In this document: piece after piece, positions 35,611 through 47,739 of the stretch | Layout of the letters: each line of letters begins with the position of its first letter | Position numbering within the stretch: position 1 is the stretch's first letter | From: Hymenopellis radicata | Taxonomy: Eukaryota; Basidiomycota; Agaricomycetes; Agaricales; Physalacriaceae | Direction: 5' to 3' | Length of the DNA stretch: 64,000 nt | Assembly: GCA_015501595.1 (NCBI GenBank) | Contig: JADNRX010000209.1 | Coordinates: 31,303-95,302 of the forward strand | Program-made: the position numbers and the translations under genes | Notes under the pieces: model-generated | What the model was told of the DNA's origin: nothing | Databases searched by the model: none | What the model saw: the letters and a program-made list of their open reading frames with translations, nothing else

Positions 35611-38600
35611 TTAAAAAGACTTAGGACGGCGACGCCGCACCAATTCCTCCACCGGCTCTTCGTCATCAGGCTCTAGGACAGAGTCAAAGGGCGATCCCGA
35701 CTCCCATGGCTGCTCAACTATGGTCGTCGTGTAAGTACAAACGCCCGTACGCGAGCACTCATCCTCGTCATCGGGGAATTCGATGAAGCAGTTGTACAGG
35801 CATCCTCTTGACACGCGACAGTCGTCGTAGACCTGTCATCATGCGATGAGTTTCTTGTTAAAGCAAGAAGAGAAATCAACTCACAGTAGGCAGGCACTGC
35901 AAATTTTGGGTGCAGCAGTAGTCGCCGGTTGAAGATCTACATTTGGAAAATTAATGAGAGTGTTCGAACACAGCTGAGAGGGACGCGTACTCGAGGAGAG
36001 CTGTGGTAGCGTTGCAGACCTGGCACGGGTTTCCACCGTATGCGCTGTAGTCCTAGCCAAAGACATTTAGTCGCCGAAGTTCAATTTCTGAAGGAAGTGC
36101 CTTACTCCATCTGGGAACGTGTAGTTAACCACCGGAACCACTGGCAGATCTACCCATCCTGAAGGAAGGCCTTTATCGCAGTTCTTCGTACATCCATTCT
36201 CCGCTTCTGTATGACCATGAGAAAGACGCTGAGCGGTCAAAATGCGTCACACGTACGGCAATACCAAGAGGACAGGCCTGAGTAGCAAGTTCCCTGTACA
36301 AGACGTTAACACCCGCAGTAAATACGACCATTTGAGAACACGTACGAAGGCCGTGCAGCACTGAGAGTCCGTGCAGTTGTCGCATTCGCTGGGCATTGCT
36401 GTCGGTGTAGGGTACGCAGTCGGCGTGAGAGTAAATGTCGGAGTGGCGGAGCCTGTCGGGACTGTGACGCCAGAGTCTCCCCGACAGTTTTCCTATACAA
36501 ATGTAGGTAATGATGCTATGCTCAACAGATGACAAGTTTACCTGGCAACCCTAGAATAGTATTTATGTCAGAAACCGATTGTTAAGAAAGAGCCGAAGAG
36601 CTTACATTCGCACGAAGGCAAAGGTCTGACGAGAAGAGGTCTGCTGAAACGCTGTACTGCGTACAACAATATCGTGATTTATCATATGCGCCACACAATG
36701 GGTTGGAGGTCGGGTTCTCGCCCGATGGTTCTTCGGGCAAGGTCGCGTTGCCGTGCGCTGAGCATACGATGTAGTTCAATTGTAAGCTGTTATATGTATG
36801 TCAGTCACGCAACTGTGGTGAAGACAAGTAGCTTACGGATCGCAATCCAAGCCTTGATTTATGGACTGCCATTCCTCGAGCGACATGCTGACATTCTGAG
36901 CGAGTGAGACTGCCGTTATTGGAGTTAGAAATCGACACAGCAATGTAGGATACACATACAGCAGTCGTCGTTGAGGTTGGTCTGTACAAGGTTCGGGCAT
37001 ATGCTGGTCGCCGGCGTGAAGGTACATAACACAGTGTCGGGGATCATAGAACTACATGACAAGCCCGGGTTGAGCTGGAGGAGCTGCGTGTTCGTTAACG
37101 AATTTTTCGCCGCGGTTACTGTGATACACATAGTTAGAACCGTCCGCGTGGCCAAAGGAGGAATTTACCTGTGCACGTATCGCCCGAACTCAGCTATCAG
37201 AGGTTTGAGTCGATCTCTGACGATCCGCAAAGCGACTTACTGTATAGTGCCGGGTGCACTCGCTGCTGGGGGTTCCCGTCGCCTTCTTGGCTGTGCATAT
37301 CACTTCCTGTAACGAACAACCATCAGCACCAGCATTATCCGGAGAACCATTTAACTTACGCCGACGTATATATTGGTGCACCCCGAATCAATGTTTGGGT
37401 TCAGTGCCATGAGGTCGGATACCTCCATGCCCAGCGACGTTGCGATTCCCGTACAGCTGCCCTCGGTACCTTTGATGGAATAAACGGATCCGCAGGTGTT
37501 GATGGCGCTGTCGATACAGAGGGCCTGTCCGCTGACGATGTTCGTGCACTGCGAATTGATGCTGGGGTTAAGCTGAAGAAAAGTTAGGCACTACCTCATC
37601 AATGGCATTGCGCGATCTGACCTGTCCAAGCCAATAACGAGACACACCCGCACGTTCGCAGATGGTATCGCAATTCTCTCCATCCATGACGGTGGTCTTC
37701 AGGGTACATTCCGTGGAAGTCGCTGCACGACATCAATAAGACATACGGGTAACGAATGAATGGAAGGCTATCGTACGAGTCGGCGCGGCGGTAGTGGTAG
37801 TGGTAGTCGGGGTGCCTGAACCAGCAACACATAAGGTTTGCCCAACGTAGATGTTACAGGCGTTCTGGAGATTCGGATTGTCGGTATACAGCTGGTCGAG
37901 TGATATGCCGTGCGAGTCGGCAATAGCGGAGCATCCATCGCCACTAGAAACGACGTACACAGGCTATGAAGAGATGAGGTCCGGGAGGTTGAACGAGTTA
38001 CGAGGGATTGTACCTGGCAGTCGTAAAGAGGAGACTTTATACAGAGAGACTGGCCGATTTGCAGAAGGCTACAGTCCATTCTACCAGACGATAGATTATC
38101 AGCGTGGAAAGGTGGTAGTCTCATAAAACTTACGACGGGTTGAGAGTCGTGAGTTGGTAGTTGGAGATACTGTTTTTGCTAGCAATCAAGTCGCAACTGG
38201 CAACTGTTAGTACACTTGAGACACAAGTAGAATTACACGCGCACTTGTCTCCTGACTGAACCGAGTAAGTGGCCGTGCAAGATGTAGCTGGATATTGATG
38301 TCGGTTAAACCGCTGACTAGAAAGAGTATGCACGTACACGTCGGTGTCTCGCCGCTGGAAGCTGTAAATGTCAGATGCGTAACAGCCCGATGGAAGGACA
38401 CCTACTGGTGGTCGTGGTCGCCGTCGGGGCGGCAACACAAAGCATTTCACCAGGCTGGATATTGCAGTCGGAACCGATATTCGGATTATTAGCAAGAAGT
38501 TGGTCGGACGTGATGCCGTGCGAGTTGGCGATATCCCAGCATCTAAGACGAACGTTAACGACGTGTTATCCCAGACGAAATGCGACTAACCCATCGCCAC

Positions 38601-39000
38601 TCTGAACTTGATAGACGGGCTATAGAATTCACGTCAAGATTGATATTATTGATAAAAGTCACCATACATACCTGGCAGTCATATGTGGAATCGCGAACGC
38701 ATAGAGATTGACCCACGGAAAGCGCATTACAGTTCAGTCCAGAATTCAAGAACGTCAGTTGGTATGTCGAGATCGACGCTTTCTGGGGAATGAGGGTGCA
38801 ATCGTCGCCACTGACAACCTGATAATGGTGCTTAGGGTGAGTTGTCGAATGCCAGAGAAAAAATCTTACTGTGTACGTCTCGGTACATGCAGCGGAGGCG
38901 CCTAAGGAGATATTTCAGAACGCGAAATAGAAAGAGAAGAGATTGGCGCACCATAAACGAAGGTAAGGAGGAAAACGAGAGACTTGAAGTTGAACGCCAT
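35611..39000 (-). CDS. Secreted multi-LysM protein (about eight LysM repeats)
   Basis: Probable extracellular chitin- or peptidoglycan-binding protein. The first exons are firm: 39000-38952, 38901-38870, 38818-38672. They start MAFNFKSLVFLLTF (signal peptide) followed by YTVVSGDDC, the first LysM. LysM-type repeats with the YxVxSGDxC opening and LNPxxxC/VGQxLC ending continue in pairs: YQVQSGDGC, YSVQSGDKC, YVVSSGDGC, then more divergent ones (VMDGENC, YSIKGTEGSC, a VTAAKNSL copy and a last one before YIVC). Thr-rich linkers (TATTTT) separate pairs. A Cys-rich segment (SECDNCTDSQCC and YCCTQ words) and an acidic then Arg-rich end (VRRRRPKSF, stop at 35611) follow. About twenty short exons are implied; I did not fix every junction. 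No catalytic domain. A GH18 chitinase lies 1.3 kb upstream on the same strand. Roles in wall binding or shielding of chitin are inference. Confidence 0.75.
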
Positions 39001-39248
39001 CGTGCTATGGGCACGACCAAAGGAAGGAAGGAGGTTATGGAAAGGAGGGAAGGAAGGAAACGCTCAAGTAAGGGCACATCCAAACCCGCTAAGCGGTTCC
39101 AGCGCGTTCCTTCGGGGTCCTACGCCGTCCATACCAACCTCTAGTTTAAGCGTGTGTCCAGTATGGTCAGGGCAGGCTAGACTATTTTTCCTTTCAGTTC
39201 GTGTCAGCGGCACTGAATAGATGAAACTCACCGCCAGACCCGTTTGTC

Positions 39249-39731
39249 AGGACCCCCGAATATAGTACAAAATGTATGATACGGGCCCAAATTCTTATCC
39301 GGATCCCAAAAAGGAAGGTGTATCCGCACCCTGCACCAGGCCTCCAGAAAAGGTCAATTTTTATCCGGACATCACACCAGAGCCATGTGTGGCGCAGGGT
39401 CCTCAAAGACCGAAAAAAATGCCGAATTTCACTCAAAAACAGCGCGAAACTGTCGTTGCGGCACGAAAGTACGTAGCGAGACGTAAATTTGCGTCGATTT
39501 ATGACTACAAATCTGGTGACCCTGGCCGGGGATCAGAGGCTTCAGCCCACCCAAAATCTTATCCGGACCAGCATCAGACCTCTCCAGATGTCCAATTTTT
39601 ATCCGCACGCCGACTCAGACCTTTTCTCCAAAAAGCTCGATTTTTATCCGGAAAAACACCAAACATAGTCTCAAAAAGTTCAGATTTTATCCGCACCGTA
39701 CCATACATTTGGCACTATATTCGGGGGTCCT
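39249..39731. mobile_element. 483 bp hAT-like MITE between the LysM and chitinase genes
   Basis: Inverted termini of about 35 bp start AGGACCCCCGAATATAGT and end with the near-complement. They are flanked by the 8 bp duplication CGTTTGTC (39241-39248 and 39732-39739). Internally TTATCCGGA / TTTTATCCGCA words recur five or more times in one orientation. A 167-codon open frame spans the element but follows the repeats and shows no domain. Confidence 0.85.
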
Positions 39732-40097
39732 CGTTTGTCGCCACTTTGTCGACCCCGTTCGAAAGTCACGTATAATCGGCACAATTGCAATAAATCAAAG
39801 CGCCGACATCAATCGCCAAGGATTCGCAGAACACGCCTCATGCTACGACGCTAAACCTCTTTGTTTTTCGGCCGTTCTCGTGAGACCGCTATCCCCATGG
39901 CCCCATGTACGGGCAAACGGTAACCAATGCGACGTCGGACAGGTAGCAAAGACGTAGTCGCCGCAATCGTTTGCGGGCAGTATATGGAAGAGAAAAGGAC
40001 AAAGTCGTCCAGGCATTGAAACGCTGATGAACATCCCGTGGAGGAAGGAGAACCGGAAGAGTTCCCGGTCACATGAAACTACCCTTTCGGGCAAACC

Positions 40098-40139
40098 GTT
40101 TACGGCGATCTACACTTGGTTTACGGCGATCTACACTTG
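40098..40139. repeat. Perfect 21 bp tandem duplication
   Basis: GTTTACGGCGATCTACACTT plus G occurs twice head to tail (40098-40118 and 40119-40139), just past the chitinase 3' end. Confidence 0.9.
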
Positions 40140-40291
40140 CGGCTGTTTCGCCTCAACTTCATAGCTCATACGATTGGAGAAGCCAAAACAAAAGCTCAGC
40201 ATTGGATATACTTTCTTACAGGTAGTTACGGAAACAGAGACTAAGACAGATGTAGTAGTTTCGGTAAAAGGTAGTAGGAGAACACAAAGGT

Positions 40292-43072
40292 TTAACCGAT
40301 GCACTGTTGCGCTGCCAGTGACTGCTGCATGAAGGAAGAGCAGTCGATGTTCGAAACGGGACCCCATGTCGAGTCGGAATTGCAGTGGCGTGTCTGTGTG
40401 TTGGTCGGCTTGTTCGATGTAAAAGGACAGTTGATGGTAGCGTCTGTATCGGTCTGGGTGCTTGGCCATTCGTCGTCCTATCAACAAGAGAACATGAGCG
40501 TTGGTCGAATGATAACAAGTTTGAATGCGAACCGCGGGGCAAGCCTTGTAGTATGAAAGTAGCTTTTGCGTAAGCGCCGCGTCCGACGTGTCAAGATCGA
40601 CGGCCCAGAGCTGTAAGAGCGTAAGTCACTTTCAATACAGGGAAGACCAGCACACGTACCATGGCACCTCCAAGACCGCGGTCGTTCATGATCGCCATCT
40701 TCGCGGAGAACGAGCTGGAGACGCGTCAGTCAACGTAGCGCATTATGTTCATCACCTACAACTAGACAAAGGTCAGCATCGGATGGCATGTATGAATCCA
40801 AAAAAGACTTACCTCATCGTCATATCCTACCCACTGATCGTCGAAGACCTAGAGGGCTGTTAGCTCAGCGTCGTCGCCTCAGAAGCAGCATACCAGATAA
40901 TCTGGAAAAAGAGAGATCAGTTAGATCCAACGACAAAGTAGCAGATACGAACATCCGTCCAAGGGTTCGAAGCTGACACCGCCACCTTCTTGAACATCCA
41001 TAATCTCTTTGATCTCGAAGTACGCAAGATATCCATGCTGTCCGCCGGTCAGACAGAAGTAACAAGAACAAGTATCCACCACGTACTTCGGCAGTGCAAC
41101 GACCTGCGGTTCCAGCAGTACCAGGAGATCCGGGGGATGTTTGCGAAAGATCTGACAAAGTCCATACACGGCCATAAAGAGGAAGGCCTGTCGTTCCAAG
41201 ATGAGTGGAAAGCCACAGTTAAAGTAGAAGGAAACAGACCAGCCATGAGTTTAGCAGGAGGGACACCTGCTCCTACGTACTGATCGATGGCTGAAGTAAA
41301 CGACCTACAGGTCTTCTCAGGCGGTAGCAATGAGGACGAGGAGAAACGACAGACCATCCAGGAATGAAGGTATCCGCAATGGGCGCGTGGTTCTCGACAG
41401 TGTCATTCCAGTTACCGTAGAAGCTAGGTCGAGCGTTAGCGAAAGCAACAAACGCAGTAGTCCGCCTTACTCGTAGGTCATAAGACTAAAAGCATCGTTA
41501 GAATGATACGCACAATCAAGGCTGTATGTCAACGTACTTGATCCAGTCTACGTAATCAGAGATGGTCTTCGCATCGATATTGGCAAAGTCTTCTGGTCCC
41601 GCGGGAGCAGCCATGGTGATCATTAGCTCTGTCTTTCCAGACGACGCGGCCTCGGCTTGGAATGCCTCGCGCATTTCACGGACTAACGAGTTGAAGTTCT
41701 CTCTGTCGTCCGGCGTACCACCACGAGTGGGATCGCCAATGAATTCCCAATCCTAGTATGCAGGTATCAAATGATAAGTCTCCGACAATAGGAGAACTAC
41801 GACTTACGATGTCGATACCGTCAAATTCTAATCGACGCGCCCATTCGATACCTGAATTGATGAATGTAGCTCGAGTAGAAGCTGAGGACGCCATCCGCTG
41901 ATATGACAGTGAGCTTCGAGGTCGACAAGGAAACTGTTATCATACCGAGAAGAAGGGCGTGTAGTCGACGCCTCCAGTATACTTGGTCGCTGTGAACAAA
42001 TTAGAATGTGAGCCAGTGTCCATGAGGTGTGAGGACTTACGTCCATCGTTCATGCTCCATCCGCCAACCGACAGAGATGTCGTGCAGCCAGGATTGATAC
42101 GGTGGACCCATTTATTCATACGCAAACGACAAACTCTTCGTCATTGTGTCTGTTCATTCAGCGTCAGATACCGCGTTCAATATGATAAACGAGAACGTAC
42201 TCGTGGGCAACAATTGAGTAGTCTAGGCAAGGAATACTGTAAGTAGAGAATTAACAGTGAAGTTTTTGGACAGGCTTTAACTTTCGGCATGAAGACGAAG
42301 CTGTGTATAGTTGAATAGGCAGAATTTCTTGGGAGGCATCGAGAAACGTACCGTAGTTGATGTCGGTGTACAAGTGAGGGTTGATTTCTCAGGAAGCTTC
42401 ATCGTGGAGAAAGAGAACAGAGCGAAGTACTGTACACTACGTACGAAGGAATAGGTTCCGTTCGTGCCATCAAAGGTGTACTAGGATCATAGCCGCGAAT
42501 ACTGAGCTGATCATAATCGAGTTAGCAGGAGTATCCAACAACAAATAGCACTACAATACCCAATTGGAGAAATAGCCATCAGTTTTCTACATTCGAAGTT
42601 AAGTCACCGATCCTTTACAAACGATGCGAACTAACTTGTTGTTGAATGTACCGTCAGGCGGACGAAGAGCTTTGATTCGTCATTCCAGGAATGTCCTCCG
42701 GTTGCTTCGGGGCTACAGGGAAAACTTGCGCGTTAATCGAAAGTCTTCCGAGAACATTAGCTCACGGAGGTCCCATCGTTTATCTATTCAAAGCAGGAAG
42801 TCAGACCGCGATTAGACGCGTCGAACTAAGCACTCACGCATTGAATTTGGCACCGTAAACTGGTCGAATCAAAAAAGTCGGGCAGTTGTCCGCAGTTACC
42901 CCACGACTACAACACTGTAAAGAAAGCTCCCGTCCTCGCGCCAACTAGAAATATAAATCGAGGACTTTACCTGGGAGTCGGACAATAAAGCACCTTCGCT
43001 GAGATCCACATGTATGCCGGAAGACGATGTTTAAGAACGAGAGTGAGCAGGAAAGAACGACGAAGGCCTTCA
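40292..43072 (-). pseudogene. GH18 chitinase gene, probably frame-damaged
   Basis: Family 18 glycoside hydrolase cleaving beta-1,4-GlcNAc chains. Recognised in order on the minus strand: signal peptide MKAFVVLSCSLSFLNIV; SLSVGGWSMND; the catalytic DGIDI-DWEF split by an intron (acid/base Glu codon 41744-41746); YVDWINLMTYDFYGNW across two introns; YVGAGVPPAKL-MAGLPLYGR; YFEI; FDDQWVGYDDE; GLGGAM-LWAVDLDTSD; then a Cys-patterned C-terminal extension (CNSDSTWG) ending at 40292. At least 15 exons, many under 60 nt. Three places need a one-base change to keep the family reading: after the signal peptide (about 43020), at the INYAFVFM-like strand (about 42350) and before MNKWVHRINPG (about 42136). 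The catalytic core is intact. Either real decay or consensus error; I call it a probable pseudogene with moderate confidence. Confidence 0.6.
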
Positions 43073-43750
43073 TCCTGAAGGTATGGAGAAGAGAGAGTGG
43101 AGAGAGAAGAAAGTGCGTAACGACGCGTCTGGACGTGAACGTTATTGAAACGTTAGATTTAGGAAGAATGCTTACCAAGTGTCCCCGCGTGAGCAGGAAG
43201 ACGCGCCGCTCAATAGATTCGCTATCAACATACAAATCTCAGGAAGAAGGAAAAACAGGGCTAGGCTTGGCATCAAATGCACATGCGGGCGCGATGGTCA
43301 CATGAATAACGGGATCAAGACAGAAGCGCCATCGCGGACAACCCTGCAGGATGCCGATTTTGGCCGCGGCCGTTTCAAGCTCCGCCTTTCGGGATGGTCG
43401 GGTCCGATCCGTCGCAAAAAAAGAGGCTCTTAAATTCCAACCACACACGTCTATTGCATCGTGCCACAATATTCGCGTTTTAGGCAGATTTGTTGATTGA
43501 TGGAAGGTTACTTCCTTGGCATTTGCTAATGTCGCGTCTTTCGGAAGGGTGGGATTCGGGGTCCTCTGCACCGTCGGGTTTACACGCTGCGTGCATACCG
43601 CCTCGTGAGCCGGTGACCAGCTATGTAAACCTTGTCAATTTATACCTGATGGTAACGCGAACGTCTGACATTCACCCCTTCCATTCTTTTCATGCGTCTT
43701 TTCACCAGTTTTGGGTGTCCCTCGCGTCTTTATAACACGTCGTCGAGGCC
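43073..43750. other. Upstream region of the chitinase gene, no gene supported
   Basis: Only short open frames on both strands, without domain or splice support. The minus-strand promoter of the chitinase gene must lie here; no clear TATA box is visible. Confidence 0.4.
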
Positions 43751-43829
43751 GGAATGGACTCGACCAGTTTTGCAGCGCATCGTGCCCATGCCGCTCGTGA
43801 AAGATTGGCGCGTTTCTGCGCGTCGCGAT

Positions 43830-44092
43830 GAACTTCCCCGCTCTCCCGTAGCTTCGGCAACAGCACTGACGCGGCCGGTGAAGGGATTTCTGTGGGACAT
43901 GTAACAGACAACGTCAAACGTCTCCTTGTGCGCGTCTGCAACCAGACCTCCGACAAAAACAACGATGGGAGCATATCTCTGGACGAATTCCTTAACTCCA
44001 TGTTGTTCTCCCTTCAACTCCACCGACGAATCTTTAATACAGCCCTGAAAGCTTCCATCTTCCCTCGTAAACGATATCTTCAACGCGAATAG
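43830..44092 (+). other. Open frame with a canonical EF-hand-like loop
   Basis: A plus-strand frame running to a TAG at 44090 contains DKNNDGSISLDEF, which satisfies the 12-residue EF-hand calcium loop (Asp, Asn, Asp, Gly at 6, Ile at 8, Glu at 12). No second EF-hand follows. Upstream a TGA breaks the same frame at about 43828, so the piece is either an exon whose partner I could not place or a remnant. Calcium binding is inference from the loop only. Confidence 0.35.
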
Positions 44093-44099
44093 ACGAGGA

Positions 44100-47000
44100 T
44101 GGTATTCGGAGCTACGAATAGGAACTTAGCGCAACTTTCAGCTTATCATACTTTTCAGGTGGATGGATTAATTTCTCGGGCGGAGCATTCTAACGTTCTC
44201 AAAACGGTCGACAACCCAGAAGTTAGACCGCCTCAAATGTTCTTGCGTTACGTTCCAAGGCCCGAATAATTGTATGGGTTTCTCCATTGCACCTTCTCTC
44301 TATCTGTCTCATCATCCCTTTTTCAGCTTTGCCCTGACCCAAAAAAACGAAGTCATACAGTGCTCAGGTTACTTGGACCACAGTCATCCGCCGCGATTTT
44401 TACTTATTTTTTCTGCAGCTTTACTTCTCCACCGCCGAAAGGGACTGTGCAACGCTGCCATCCAACTATGTCGAGCAATGCATATTGCAGTCCTTGCGGG
44501 TCTATCTGCGACTGATCGCTAACGTCGCTGCGGCGGCGAAGGCACGGCAAGTCATGTACGTCAGAGTAACGGACTCTGTCGACCTATTCCAGCCAATACC
44601 GACTTGGAGAAACGTCTGTTCTTCTTGGCGTGGATTCTTCTACGGTCTCTTTGCCCATCGCTTTCTCGAGTACTGTAAGTCTGCCCAGCATCACTTCCGG
44701 TACTAATCGCTCCATTCTTTCTCTAGACTGCGCCAGCTTGCCTCGTTTGATTACTCAACATGCTGGGTCAGACAATCAACGACTCGAGATGGTTCGTCAG
44801 TACGCTTTAATGGCCGCTGCGCCCTAACTCTAGATAGATGGACGTTAAGACTTTAGGGAGTGAGTGGCGATGAGACCCCCACTTGCTCCATGTACGTAAC
44901 ACTCTACACTTCGTATTCCTTGGCTCATCTCTTGCCAGGTATCTCTTTGTAACGAGCAAATCTTAGTTTCCAGTTTGCGGCTTAGGCTCAACGTTTCTCC
45001 AGGGGGGTCTGTGGTGCTATCCTGTCGGCCCGACTCGCACCAGGTGTCCGCGGAAGGTGGCGTTCGCGTGTACAATAACTCCTGGTAAGGTTAAGTCGGT
45101 TGGAGATGTCGCCCTTTAGATGATGCTCAATCGTTTCTCAGGATCAACTTCCGCTATGGCAATCGTGGGTGCGTTTCTGGAAACCTTGGGAATGCCAAAG
45201 TATCTGCCTACAACCGAAGCCCGGCCTACCAGATTCTATGCGAACGCTGTGCTAACCTATCTCTAGGTAATTATGCGGGTAACGATTACTCACCTAGTTT
45301 TATGATTTCGGGTGCTGCATCGCCGGCGCTTCTGTAGCATGCCCGTGTAGTATCTTTCAACGTAAGTCAGACCCTTAATTTGACGTGAATGATGATGACG
45401 ACTTCTCAGGTGGGAGCAGCTAAACGACGTTCGATGTCGAGACATCAATGGATGACATCAGTAGTTTCTTCGGTTACCCAACCAAGGTGAGTATATACCA
45501 AGGTCGGAGACGTCTGGTTATTTACAGCTGCTACAGTCAATGCCGCAAGCCTGTGCGAAGGTAATTCGGATTGGTGTTTGCCTTCGTCCTCTTACCGGCC
45601 TGACGGCTCTAAAGAACATACGTATCGCAAGTCTTTCTAGCTTCTTCGACTCAAACTATAGACCCTTGCATCAAAGGATCAACTGTTTTCCTCAAAGCAA
45701 GGAACTATCTTCAGCCACGTTCGTCTTAGTCCCCCGTTTTCCTGATCAGCTCTGACGGTCTTTCGTCGTTCAAGTCAAGTCAAGGCACGTGCTCTACGTC
45801 CCTGCTTTCATTTGCTGACAGCAAACCGTAGATGTCACCAGTTTCCTCAAAACGGCAAAAAACCGGGTGATTCACAGTGTGGTGATACGCTGAAACCTAT
45901 GGAAGACTTCTGGGCCGATTTGGGTGAACCCGATGATGCCCTTGATCGCCCGTACTCTCAAAGTGAAGACGAGCTCTTGGAGCGCTCGCCACTATATAAG
46001 CGTGTTGAGTAGTCCCCTACCTCTGTCACGACTGTTCATGACCTTCTGTCCCTAAGAACGTAATCAGCGACCGGAAGCGTATGCCTACGACGGACACATG
46101 ACGATTGTAAGAGTACCAGCTCCATCGACGGTTACAGGCAGGGGGGGGGGGGGAGGGGGCGGGGGGGGGGGGGGGGGGGGGGGGGGAAAAAAACAAGGTG
46201 GTTAGTTCAACAATGGGCAGCAATGGATGGTCTACCTCTACGTCAGCAACTGGAATTAGCAGGAGCGGACAGTTCATTCGATATCCCTGTACGATTTCGT
46301 TTCTCCCCGGATAGTATGCATGTTTACTAACAGTCGAGTAGCATAAGAACGCCAGATTCGGCGACTCGACCATGCAGGCCACAGCCACTGGATATCCTAA
46401 TCTCGCAAACTACTGCTGCTCCGCGGTGGTCCCACAGGAAAGTTAAGCGCGAGGGTTAGTGTATAGTTAATTGCTCGAACGCGTGCGTACTGATGGACTT
46501 CGCGCTTTGTACAGAACTTACAACTTTGGTTCGGTAAGATATCTGTTCCGTACGCACTCTTGTAATCACCGTAACTGATGATCACTTCCTTCGTCAGCCA
46601 ACATGAATGTTCGTAGCAACTTCCTTTTCCCCAGCGACTTCGAGCACTAAAGTGTCTATATAGGTCCGCAGCGCGGCGCCGCCTCGAATCCGTCCAAGAT
46701 TATCTGACCAACGTCGTGGGCTCCAATGGCAATTCCCAATATATGCAAAGAGGGCCCCAATTGGCCTCAGGCGATTCGCGATTCTGCCTCATCGCCAAAC
46801 CAGGCAGTCATCCAACTGCCGACCAAGAACATTGCCGATCCGAACATCCTACGTGCGCCTTGCCTCCGTCGATGACATCTCGTTTTGATAATATAAAATT
46901 AGTTGGGACGGACGTCGTGCGAATACTGACGGTGTATCCTATTACCCGACTCATGATGTTCGTGGTTACCGTTCAACTGGTTTTGTTTTCTGCTCGCTAA

Positions 47001-47580
47001 CCGACGGCTGTGACAGGGCATCCAAGTCGGCGTGAATTCTGCGCGCACAATCGGCCAGTTTTACCAAACGGGTAACTCGGGACGTAAGTGCAGCTTTACT
47101 ATCATAAAGGGTCTTGTCTCTTACTGTGGTGGCAGCATACGGTCTTGAAGCTGCGTTTCTTCTCGCCGCTCAGCTTGCAGGTGTGAATTGGAGATATGTC
47201 TGGAACCGCGGAATCGGAGCTGATACAATTCAACGTAAATATATTGTTATTTTCGCACATGACGTTGGCTTACCGTTTTACAGAATGGTGGACAGGCGTA
47301 AAGTCAAACAGCCTTTACGGTGATGCTCATCTTCTTATTGTTCATGTAGGCCATTGTCCGACGGCCAGCCCGCACTGGGCTTGCAGACGCCGAAATCGAG
47401 TGTATCATGGACGAGTAAGCGGACTGTGCGTGTTCCTTGGGGGCAGAAATTGATAGTGTTCCTTACTAGTGGCCTTGACGCCGACGGTGATCAAGGTAAT
47501 GTCCTTTTTTCCTCAGCTGTGTTCCACGGTCTGACGGGATGTCTAGAACGCCTCGGCGAATCGGTATCCAGCAAGTAGTG
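44100..47580 (+). other. Unresolved plus-strand coding-like tracts
   Basis: Several stretches look exon-like: good GT and AG sites, protein-like composition (for example around 44430-44560, 44610-44690 followed by a GT-AG intron to 44748, 45130-45250, and 46690-46880). I could not join them into one frame or assign a family. A decayed or indel-bearing multi-exon gene is the most economical reading. It is also possible that several small genes lie here. Confidence 0.3.
46141..46186. repeat. Poly-G tract
   Basis: Forty-six bases containing only one A and one C among G, followed by seven A. Such tracts are rare in fungal genomes and are hard to sequence, so the exact length is doubtful. Confidence 0.9.
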
Positions 47581-47589
47581 ACTACCGAG

Positions 47590-47739
47590 TCGACAAATGC
47601 CCATGGCCGAGCAGGAGTCTACTTTGCCTTGGATCTCGATCCTGACCTCGCAGATGATGACGCGAACCACAACGTATTCCTATTCGTACGCGTTTCTACA
47701 TGGGAAGATATTACTCTGCTCACAGTTTTTTTTAAATAG
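47590..47739 (+). other. H-type-lectin-like fragment
   Basis: The frame ends at a TAG at 47737-47739 and reads GVYFALDLDPDL, then a His-Asn-containing strand, then VRVSTWEDITLLT. The L-D-D spacing followed by a STWEDT-type word resembles the end of fungal H-type lectin domains (recognised from memory). It is too short for a complete domain (about 60-80 residues) and lacks a joined N-terminal strand, so this is a fragment or an exon of an unresolved gene. Confidence 0.3.

Noticed and set aside
39272..39775. 167-codon plus-strand frame
   Set aside because: It covers the whole 483 bp MITE including its inverted end and its repeated TTATCC words, so it is not a gene.
43730..44083. 117-codon minus-strand frame
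   Set aside because: It lies opposite the EF-hand-like frame and has no domain or splice support.
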